In this document: piece by piece, positions 1 to 5,403 of the stretch
How the letters are laid out: each line of letters begins with the position of its first letter
Numbering within the stretch: the stretch's first letter is position 1
Assembly: GCA_027041035.1 (NCBI GenBank)
Contig: JALULB010000088.1
Location: 1-13,497 of the forward strand
Length of the DNA stretch: 13,497 nucleotides
From: Sedimenticola sp.
GTDB lineage: Bacteria; Pseudomonadota; Gammaproteobacteria; Chromatiales; Chromatiaceae
Direction of reading: 5' to 3'
Notes under the pieces: model-generated
Told to the model about the DNA's origin: nothing
The model's input: the letters and a program-made list of their open reading frames with translations, nothing else
The model's database searches: none
Position numbers and translations under genes: made by a program

Positions 1-1140
1 CTTTATCAGCTCATAGTCGCGGTTGAGTTGCGCGGCCTCCGATTCGACCTTCAGCACGCGATCGACCGCAGCTTCCAGCGACTTGACACGTTTCTTGTAC
101 TCTTCGAGCAACGCGGTTTTTGCCGCAATCGATGCGTTCAGGTTCGCCTCCTCAAGCCGCATCTGCTCGAACATCGAACCGCTGCCGGTCGCTTGCTTCG
201 TCGCGACGATTCGCGCGGTGGCGCGGCGTGCTTCCTTCTGCTTCTCTTTCAAGCCGGCAAGCGTCTGACGAATCGACGTGACATCGGGGTGTTTTTCGGT
301 GTATTGCACCAACAAATCGTCCAGGCGTTGTTGCAGCGCCTGGATACGCCCGTCGTATTCGGTCTGCGTCGATTCGACATACTCCGGCTCGACGACACTC
401 AGACTCGGAGCCTCGCCCTCTATCTGCTTCTGCACCGCGGCGAGCTTTTCCTTGGTGATCTTCAGATCGAGTTCGGCGCCAGCGGCTTGCTCCTGCGCTT
501 TTCTCAAGCGGTCGTAGTAACCACCCGTTTCACCGGCAAGAAAACCGAGATTCCGCTGTTTGAACAGCTTGCGGTTGTCTTCCGCCTCGGCTAAGCGCCG
601 CTCGTATTCCTCGATCTGCTGTTCGAGGAACTGCCGAGCCGAATCCTCTTCCTTGCGCTCTTCACCCAAGCTGCTCTCCATGAAGATGGTCAGCAGTGAT
701 TTGACCACCAGCTTGGCCAGCTTGGGGTCTTCGTCATGATAGGTGATCGAGTACAGGTTTTCCCGGCTGGTGCCTTTCAACTCGATGTTTTCCGCGAGAT
801 CATCGATGATCTCCTCCTTCTCGGCATCATCCTTCGCATGCAGGTCGAGATCGGTCATGCGCATGACCTTTTCGAGATTGGGGCGGCTCAACAGGGTTCG
901 TGTCATCAGTCGCACCTTGCGCTGCTGATTCTGACTCTGCGCGGCAAGCCCCTTGAGCAACGGCCGCAACACGGAATCCGTGTTTACGTACACTCGCGCA
1001 TAGGCCTCGTATTGATCCGGCAAGCGGGCAACGATGAACCAGCCAATCAGACAGATCACCCATGCGATATTCAGCATCCACCAACGATATCGCCAGATGC
1101 CTCGCAGATAGGCAGTCAATTGAAGTAAAATACTATCCAT
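1..1140 (-). CDS. XrtA-type exopolysaccharide chain-length determinant (partial, C-terminus off the left edge)
   Basis: Inner-membrane Wzz/GumC-like protein that would set polymer length and connect synthesis to export of an exopolysaccharide made by XrtA (PEP-CTERM sorting) loci. The frame is open from ATG at 1140 to base 1, giving 380 residues with no stop. A transmembrane segment lies at about residues 20-38 (WWMLNIAWVICLIGWFIVA), followed by the family-like stretch QYEAYARVYVNTDSVLRPLL. Residues about 180-370 are charged, Gln/Glu/Lys/Arg-rich and probably coiled coil. The last residues visible, LNRDYELIK, resemble the start of the conserved GNVR region, so roughly the final quarter (GNVR and second membrane helix) is outside the window. 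The ribosome site is weak. It lies downstream of the export lipoprotein on the same strand, 215 bp away, so it may have its own promoter. Family assignment is by recognition; the XrtA subtype is supported by the neighbour. Confidence 0.88.
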   Translation of the reverse strand, partial: MDSILLQLTAYLRGIWRYRWWMLNIAWVICLIGWFIVARLPDQYEAYARVYVNTDSVLRPLLKGLAAQSQNQQRKVRLMTRTLLSRPNLEKVMRMTDLDLHAKDDAEKEEIIDDLAENIELKGTSRENLYSITYHDEDPKLAKLVVKSLLTIFMESSLGEERKEEDSARQFLEQQIEEYERRLAEAEDNRKLFKQRNLGFLAGETGGYYDRLRKAQEQAAGAELDLKITKEKLAAVQKQIEGEAPSLSVVEPEYVESTQTEYDGRIQALQQRLDDLLVQYTEKHPDVTSIRQTLAGLKEKQKEARRATARIVATKQATGSGSMFEQMRLEEANLNASIAAKTALLEEYKKRVKSLEAAVDRVLKVESEAAQLNRDYELIK

Positions 1141-1355
1141 AATAACTCATTGATTTTGAACTTTGTACGAAAACCCGCACTGGAATCCTGTGCGACATAC
1201 ACACCGGTCGGGAGGTTTCAGGCCAGGGATTCGGCGGCCCGGCATGGCATGGCATGGCATGGCGCTAAAGACAGCACACGCTGGAACAGCAATCGACCGA
1301 AGGCCGAGCCACATCCAGCAATTCTGTCACGAACCAGCCCGCCGGCACGCTTCTA
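1141..1355. other. Gap between two exopolysaccharide genes with a GGCAT tandem repeat
   Basis: This 215-bp gap separates two same-strand genes. It contains four perfect tandem copies of GGCAT at 1241-1260, followed by GGC. No coding frame and no clear terminator were seen. A promoter for the chain-length gene could lie here, but I see no convincing hexamers. Confidence 0.5.
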
Positions 1356-1964
1356 CTAGAACCAGGATTCCGGAATGATAACGACATCACCCGGCTGCAT
1401 ATCCACGTTCGCGGAGATGTCCCCTTCCTTCAGCAACGAACGGATCTTGACGCGGTACTGCTTCAGAGCGCCATCCTCGCGGCGCACGACGACCGCCTTG
1501 TCGCCATCCGCGAATTCGGTGAGCCCCCCCACGCCGATCATCACGTCGAGTAATGTCATGTCGTCACGATAGAGCAAGGCTTTAGGGTCGGTCGCTTCTC
1601 CGACAACCCGGATCTGGTCGTTATAGTTACCGACGAAGCCATCGACGATGACCGTTACGAGTGGATCGCGAATATAGGTAGACAGCACTTTCTCGATGTC
1701 CCGGGCCAACTCGGTTGGCGTCTTGCCCGCGGCCAGCACATCCTCGAGCAAAGGCGCGGTGAGATAGCCGTCCGGCCGAACCGGCACGCTGGTGGATACG
1801 TCCGGGTTGCGCCAGACAAAAATATTCAGGGAATCACCGGGCGCGATCCGGTAACGAGTGGAATGTTTGCTATTGCCTTCCGCGCTGGACAGCTCGGGAT
1901 AGGGATCCTTCGTAGCGCAGCCAGTGAAGATCACAGCCACCAAAACAATAAATAATAAACGCAT
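1356..1964 (-). CDS. XrtA/PEP-CTERM-type polysaccharide export lipoprotein (Wza-like)
   Basis: Outer-membrane/periplasmic export protein of the Wza family. It begins with a lipoprotein signal peptide, MRLLFIVLVAVIFTGC, with lipid-acceptor Cys at residue 16. The polysaccharide export domain follows (about residues 37-110: YRIAPGDSLNIFVWRNPDVS, then VPVRPDGYLTAPLL), then an SLBB-like segment (about 115-160: QIRVVGEATDPKALLYRDDM). It ends in DVVIIPESWF, a tail I associate with the XrtA-linked export family; at 202 residues it has the short form typical of that group. ATG at 1964 is preferred: AGAGG lies 7 nt upstream, whereas an in-frame TTG at 1970 would have almost no spacing. It probably leads an operon with the chain-length gene at 1140. 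Confidence 0.9.
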   Translation of the reverse strand: MRLLFIVLVAVIFTGCATKDPYPELSSAEGNSKHSTRYRIAPGDSLNIFVWRNPDVSTSVPVRPDGYLTAPLLEDVLAAGKTPTELARDIEKVLSTYIRDPLVTVIVDGFVGNYNDQIRVVGEATDPKALLYRDDMTLLDVMIGVGGLTEFADGDKAVVVRREDGALKQYRVKIRSLLKEGDISANVDMQPGDVVIIPESWF

Positions 1965-2172
1965 ACCCAAACCTCTGGTTTGTCTCTTAAAATTTCACAA
2001 ATAGTTATCTATTTCAAGCAGTTACGGAAATATCAACGACTATGCAGACCCGCTGAATCCGGCGATCTCCCGAGCCGGCAAGGGTCCAAAATTCAGCCAA
2101 AATTCCCGACGCATCCGTGCAAACGCCCGACAGTATAAAATATCGGCGACCAACCTGAAACAGGAAATCGCC
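1965..2172. promoter_or_regulatory. Divergent promoter region between the exopolysaccharide genes and cysZ
   Basis: This 208-bp AT-richer gap lies between divergent genes. For cysZ there is a TATAAA at 2134-2139, a good -10 candidate, but no matching -35 was found 17 bp upstream. For the minus-strand genes the stretch 1985-2035 is AT-rich with no confident hexamer pair, and I saw no sigma-54 GG/GC pattern. The promoters are inferred mainly from gene arrangement. Confidence 0.4.
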
Positions 2173-2910
2173 ATGTCGACCCCACCCAAGTCACCCGCCG
2201 GCTGTTTGTTACGCGGCATACCACTGCTTTTCAAGCGTGGTATTCGCCCCTATGTCTTTATCCCGCTGGCGATCAATATCGTCCTGTTCGCCGCGCTGGC
2301 ATGGCTTTTGACGAACCAGTTCGAACACATGCTCGAATGGCTGATGCCGGAAGACAGCTGGTACAGCTTTCTGCGCTGGCTGCTGTGGCCGGTCTTCGCG
2401 ATCACCATCCTGCTGATCACCTTCTACAGCTTCACCACGCTGGCGAACCTGATCGGCGCACCGTTCAACAGCGTGCTATCAGCCCGCATCGAGCTGTTCT
2501 TGAGCGGCAGGGAACCGCAAGACCACAGCGGCAGCCTGATGAGGGAGATCCTGCCGGCTATATCCAACGAACTGCGCAAACAAAGTTACTTCCTGATCCG
2601 CGCCATCCTGCTAGTCATTCTCTCCGTGGTTCCGTTGACCGCCCCGGCGGCGCCCGTGCTCTGGTTTCTGTTCAGTGCCTGGATGCTCGCACTGGAATAC
2701 CTGGACTACCCGATGGCCAACCATGGGATGCATTTCCGCCAACAACGCCGTTTGATAAAGAAGCGCCGCGCGGGTGCCCTGGTGTTCGGCAGCTTGTTGA
2801 CCGGCATGATGCTGATCCCCGGAATCAACCTGATCAGCATGCCTGCGGGTGTCGCTGGCGCGACATTATATTGGCATCACAGGCTGAAAGCCGTGACCAT
2901 ATCGAGCTGA
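2173..2910 (+). CDS. cysZ: CysZ, sulfate permease (EI24 family)
   Basis: Inner-membrane sulfate uptake protein feeding assimilatory cysteine synthesis. At 245 residues it has the normal CysZ length. Hydrophobic segments are visible at about residues 28-47, 70-95, 140-175 and 200-225. The conserved block LEYLDYPMANHGMHFRQQRR (about 178-197) followed by basic residues is the strongest marker, together with the N-terminal GCLLRGIPLLFKRGIRPYVF and the GAPFNSVLSARIE segment. The start is supported by AGGAAA at 2162-2167, about 5 nt before the ATG. It stands alone: divergent from the exopolysaccharide genes, and followed by a gene-free stretch with mobile elements. No rho-independent terminator was obvious just after the stop. 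Confidence 0.95.
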   Translation: MSTPPKSPAGCLLRGIPLLFKRGIRPYVFIPLAINIVLFAALAWLLTNQFEHMLEWLMPEDSWYSFLRWLLWPVFAITILLITFYSFTTLANLIGAPFNSVLSARIELFLSGREPQDHSGSLMREILPAISNELRKQSYFLIRAILLVILSVVPLTAPAAPVLWFLFSAWMLALEYLDYPMANHGMHFRQQRRLIKKRRAGALVFGSLLTGMMLIPGINLISMPAGVAGATLYWHHRLKAVTISS

Positions 2911-3122
2911 GAACACATTCCCCAAAAGCTGTCCGATGCCAGCCGCTGGACACCTGTTCCGACCAGCCGTACCTTTGGCCCACGTTAACATGCGCTCGGA
3001 TACCGGCGCGAGACCCGCCATCGCAGGCTGGAACGCGGTTCACAGCGTTGCTGGCGACTTGCCGTTCGATGGAATACCGCGATCGGCGACTTTCCGGCCA
3101 AACGACGGATCGAAGAAGATTT

Positions 3123-3321
3123 GTAACTACTCAGCAAGTCGTTTAAAACATGGGTAACTGCTCAGATCGCCGCTGAAATGCGTCAGATCAAGGCAAAAAA
3201 TGTGATCGTTACAGGGATGTAACTTATTAGGGCAATGCAGGAGCAATTGCCGGTTTACATGCGTAAATGACCATTCTTGAACGCAGAGCTGGCGCATTTC
3301 AGCGGTTAGCTGAGTAGTTAC
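3123..3321. mobile_element. 199-bp MITE-like element with 13-bp TIRs and 8-bp target duplication (IS66-like ends)
   Basis: Perfect terminal inverted repeats GTAACTACTCAGC (3123-3135) and GCTGAGTAGTTAC (3309-3321) are flanked directly by the 8-bp direct repeat GAAGATTT (3115-3122 and 3322-3329). This is the signature of a transposition event. A second inverted pair lies inside: CCGCTGAAATGCG at 3170-3182 and its complement at 3293-3305. The left end also carries an extra copy of the tip, GTAACTGCTCAG, at 3154-3165. No transposase is encoded. Ends beginning GTAA and 8-bp duplications are typical of IS66-family elements, so a non-autonomous IS66 relative is the likely origin; that family link is inference. 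Confidence 0.88.
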
Positions 3322-3445
3322 GAAGATTTCGCCATCGAGAAGCGCGTGGCGCTGATGGCTTTCGAGGGGAATCAGCCCGGACGCGGCAATAGACGTCCCG
3401 CGCGGAAAATCGATGCCCTCCGCCGCCCGGACAACGGGGAGGGCG

Positions 3446-3680
3446 CTAGGAGCCTGTCGGGTTTAACGCTGATCTACTGCGGGAAAGCCGGATTTGGTCC
3501 TATTTCCCGATCTTTTTATTCGACGCATCCCTGCGCCTCACCCCTACGGGGCTGGCGTGAAACTTTGCTCCTGGCAAAGTTTTCGTCAAATAGCGGTGCT
3601 ATTCTCCTCAAAAGATCGAAAAATAGGCCTCAAACCGGTCTTTCCCTCGCTACGATCAGTTAAACCCGACAGACTCCTAG
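3446..3680. mobile_element. 235-bp foldback (MITE-like) element with long imperfect inverted arms
   Basis: The ends are CTAGGAGCCTGTCGGGTTTA (3446-3465) and its near-perfect complement ending at 3680 (one mismatch over the outer 20 bases). The similarity continues inward for about 70 bp per arm, including CCTATTTCCCGATCTTTT at about 3499-3516 against its inverted counterpart at 3611-3628. The centre holds small hairpins such as AACTTTGC-N5-GCAAAGTT and AATAGC-N3-GCTATT. No transposase is present. Both tips show CTAG, which may be a palindromic target or part of the repeat. It sits exactly at the T-tract of the dsrE2 terminator. A 53-bp derivative is at 7531-7583. Confidence 0.82.
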
Positions 3681-3723
3681 AAAACGAAGTCCAGCGGACG
3701 CACCGGCGGCGCCGCTGGACTTC
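3681..3723 (-). terminator. Rho-independent terminator of tusA-dsrE2
   Basis: A 12-bp perfect stem, GAAGTCCAGCGG at 3686-3697 pairing with 3712-3723, is followed on the minus strand by GTTTT (3685-3681). It lies about 45 bp after the dsrE2 stop. The 235-bp element begins immediately beyond the T-tract. Confidence 0.85.
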
Positions 3724-3766
3724 ACAGGCTCAACACCAATCCATGCTTCAAGATTCGACCGAGCGA

Positions 3767-4372
3767 TCAGACGAACAGATTCACATCTGCCGTCATCGCG
3801 CGCGGCAGGAAGCTGGCGGCGCCGACCCATTCCTCGATCTCGGGGATGAACTCCTCCTTGCCATAGTCGAACAGATCGACGGTCATCTGACAGGCAACCA
3901 GCTTGACCTCGGCCTCGATGCACATCTCGCGGAGGTCGGCGATGGGCGCGATGCCCTTGCCGTCCATGGTCTTGCGCATCATCTTGGTCGCCATGCGCTC
4001 GAAGCCCGGCAACAGGCTCATTACCGAGGTCGGCACCGGCAGCTCCCGGCCTTTCAACCACGCCGGGCCTTGTGACAACTTCATCGGCATCGCGGGGTTA
4101 CCGAGTGGTGTAACCTTGAGATCGAGATCCTTCTTTAACAGATTCAGGCCGTAGAAGGTGAAGAACACCGCCACGTCCCAGCCAAGCGCGGCCGCCGTGC
4201 TGGCGAGGATGAACGGCGGATACGCCATGTCCATCGTGCCCTTGGTCGCGATGATGGTCATCGACGGTGTATGAGCGGCCTCGCGCTCGGCCATCTTTTC
4301 ATCGAAACGCTGGTCGAACCAGGCGTTCATGTCGACTGATTCGGAGTCGAGTCGGGTTGCTGATGCACTCAT
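3767..4372 (-). CDS. dsrE2: DsrE2-like sulfurtransferase-associated protein
   Basis: DsrE/DsrF-superfamily protein of the DsrE2 group, found beside tusA in sulfur oxidisers and implicated in moving sulfane sulfur between rhodanese, TusA and the oxidation machinery. The 201-residue protein has a Rossmann-like core beginning MTIIATKGTMDMAYPPFILA (about 38-57), a hydrophobic stretch at about 56-80, and the C-terminal segment DLREMCIEAEVKLVACQMTV with Cys151 and Cys161. Cys161, in VACQMTVDLF, matches the position of the conserved sulfur-binding cysteine in the family. The start has an excellent GGGAGG site 6 nt upstream. It lies 17 nt after tusA, so the two are almost certainly co-transcribed. 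No rhodanese gene, the usual third partner, is adjacent. Specific sulfur-oxidation function is from context. Confidence 0.9.
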   Translation of the reverse strand: MSASATRLDSESVDMNAWFDQRFDEKMAEREAAHTPSMTIIATKGTMDMAYPPFILASTAAALGWDVAVFFTFYGLNLLKKDLDLKVTPLGNPAMPMKLSQGPAWLKGRELPVPTSVMSLLPGFERMATKMMRKTMDGKGIAPIADLREMCIEAEVKLVACQMTVDLFDYGKEEFIPEIEEWVGAASFLPRAMTADVNLFV

Positions 4373-4389
4373 GTCATACCTCCCGCGCT

Positions 4390-4620
4390 TCAGGCTTTAC
4401 GAATACGAAAGACGAAATCGCCATCGACTTCGCCGCTGGAGAGCATTTCATGCCCGGTCTGGGAGCAGAACGAATCCATGTCCTTGAGTGACCCCGGGTC
4501 GCTGGAGGTCACCTCCAGCACCTCGCCGACATCCAGGCCGGCGATGGCCTTCTTCGTTCTGAGTATGGGCAACGGACAATTCAGGCCGCGTGCATCGAGT
4601 GTATGTGCTGTTTCAGTCAT
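4390..4620 (-). CDS. tusA: TusA family sulfur carrier protein
   Basis: Small cytoplasmic sulfur carrier that holds a persulfide on one cysteine and passes it to partner proteins. In sulfur oxidisers it supplies the Dsr or sHdr systems; in other bacteria it serves tRNA thiolation and cofactor synthesis. At 76 residues it has normal length. The signature CPLPILRTKKAI has the active Cys15 in the CPxP motif (Pro16, Pro18), and the typical DPGSLKDMDSFCSQTGHEML block follows. AAGGAG lies 6 nt before the ATG. Genes tetR, tusA and dsrE2 run in the same direction, and an operator-like sequence shared with the tetR promoter lies upstream at 4673-4684, suggesting repression by that TetR protein. Confidence 0.95.
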   Translation of the reverse strand: MTETAHTLDARGLNCPLPILRTKKAIAGLDVGEVLEVTSSDPGSLKDMDSFCSQTGHEMLSSGEVDGDFVFRIRKA

Positions 4621-4650
4621 GTCATTCTCCTTACTGCATTGCTACGGATA

Positions 4651-4688
4651 GTACCGGTCAACGCAAACTAGATGACCGGTCGGTCTAC
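4651..4688 (-). promoter_or_regulatory. Candidate TetR operator upstream of tusA
   Basis: The 12-mer TGACCGGTCGGT at 4673-4684 (plus strand) recurs identically at 5332-5343 in the tetR promoter. Read on the minus strand it is TAGACCGACCGGTCAT, resembling the TAGACC...GGTCTA boxes reported for NemR. A further ACCGGTCA half-site lies at 4653-4660 near a weak -10-like TACTAT. Confidence 0.6.
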
Positions 4689-4708
4689 ACATCGGACAAA
4701 AAAAGCCA

Positions 4709-5317
4709 TCAATTCGGCGTTCTCCGCTCGATGCGCAATGTCTTGATTGCCGGGCCAAGCCGCAACACCACATCCGGATCGTTGCGTGTCTTCGCCAGCA
4801 GAATAACCCCTTCGAGATAGGCCAGCATGGCTTGCGCGGTCGCCTGGGTATCCAACGGGGCGATGGCGCCGCTTTCAACGGCCTCTTCCAGTGTTTGCTC
4901 GAAACGCGAGCTGGCCTTGTCGAAAACCGCGTTCAGTTTGGCGCGCAATACCTCGTCGCGGGTACTGACCTCCAGCGCCAGGTTGCCGAACAGGCAGCCT
5001 GGCATGCGGCCTTCGATGTCATGGGCCGCCTTCTGCCAGTAGTAGGCGGCGTCAACCATGTAATCGAGACGCTCGACCGGCGGCAGATTCCGGTCGAAAG
5101 CCTCGGCGACGAAACCATGCGCCCAATCCTCGGCCATGTCGTCGATGACCGCCATCGCCAGATCCCGCTTGGACGGAAAGAAGTGGTAAAAACTGCCCTT
5201 CTGCACGCGCGCGGCGCTACAGATCTCCTTGATGCCGACATCCGCGTAGCTGCGGTTGTGAAACAACTCGCGCGCGGTCGACAGGATGCGGTGCTTGGTA
5301 TCGGTGCCAGCGTTCAT
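4709..5317 (-). CDS. TetR family transcriptional regulator, NemR-like
   Basis: A dimeric repressor of 202 residues. The N-terminal helix-turn-helix is clear: KHRILSTARELFHNRSYADV, then GIKEICSAARVQKGSFYHFF and PSKRDLAMAVIDD (about 8-60). The ligand domain carries MPGCLFGNLALEV, placing Cys108 where E. coli NemR has its redox- and electrophile-sensing Cys106 in SGCLTVKLSAEV. The other cysteine, Cys33, is in the DNA-binding domain. A candidate promoter, TTGACT (5351-5346) - 16 bp - TACACT (5329-5324), has the operator in its spacer, implying autorepression. The same operator precedes tusA, 88 bp downstream of its stop. The gene is divergent from the HD-CBS-HEPN gene, whose promoter it may also affect. 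The inducer is unknown; oxidised sulfur or electrophile sensing is a hypothesis. Confidence 0.92.
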   Translation of the reverse strand: MNAGTDTKHRILSTARELFHNRSYADVGIKEICSAARVQKGSFYHFFPSKRDLAMAVIDDMAEDWAHGFVAEAFDRNLPPVERLDYMVDAAYYWQKAAHDIEGRMPGCLFGNLALEVSTRDEVLRAKLNAVFDKASSRFEQTLEEAVESGAIAPLDTQATAQAMLAYLEGVILLAKTRNDPDVVLRLGPAIKTLRIERRTPN

Positions 5318-5323
5318 GGCCTC

Positions 5324-5351
5324 AGTGTACTTGACCGGTCGGTTAAGTCAA
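5324..5351 (-). promoter_or_regulatory. tetR promoter with operator in the spacer
   Basis: Read on the minus strand, TTGACT (5351-5346) and TACACT (5329-5324) are 16 bp apart. The repeated 12-mer (5332-5343) fills the spacer and sits inside an imperfect palindrome, TTAACC-N4-GGTCAA. TACACT ends only 6 nt before the ATG, so a transcript from this promoter would have little or no leader. Confidence 0.6.
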
Positions 5352-5403
5352 GTCTTTCGCACCCGACACTCGCGTCACATCGCGGGCTTTGGCAGAATGG
5401 CGC

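Larger units (their letters stand above)
2911..3766. other. 856-bp gene-free stretch holding two miniature elements
   Basis: No frame here looks like a conserved protein. It contains the 199-bp element at 3123-3321, the 235-bp element at 3446-3680 and the dsrE2 terminator at 3686-3723. When the first element and one copy of its 8-bp duplication are removed, a frame reads through the junction (for example EEDFAIEKRVALMAFEGN). I could not link this frame to a family, and it may be a decayed gene or chance. Confidence 0.5.

Noticed and set aside
28..1128. Plus-strand frames over the chain-length determinant gene.
   Set aside because: The minus-strand frame is open for the full 1140 bases and has clear family features; the plus frames are shadows.
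1985..2035. A sigma-54 promoter for the exopolysaccharide genes.
   Set aside because: No GG-N10-GC pattern resembling TGGCAC-N5-TTGC was found on the minus strand.
2301..3146. A 281-codon plus-strand frame overlapping cysZ in another frame.
   Set aside because: Arg/His/Pro-rich shadow of cysZ running into the first mobile element.
3115..3680. CRISPR array or tRNA in the repeat-rich gap.
   Set aside because: The repeats are inverted ends of two unrelated elements, with no regularly spaced direct repeats and no cloverleaf.
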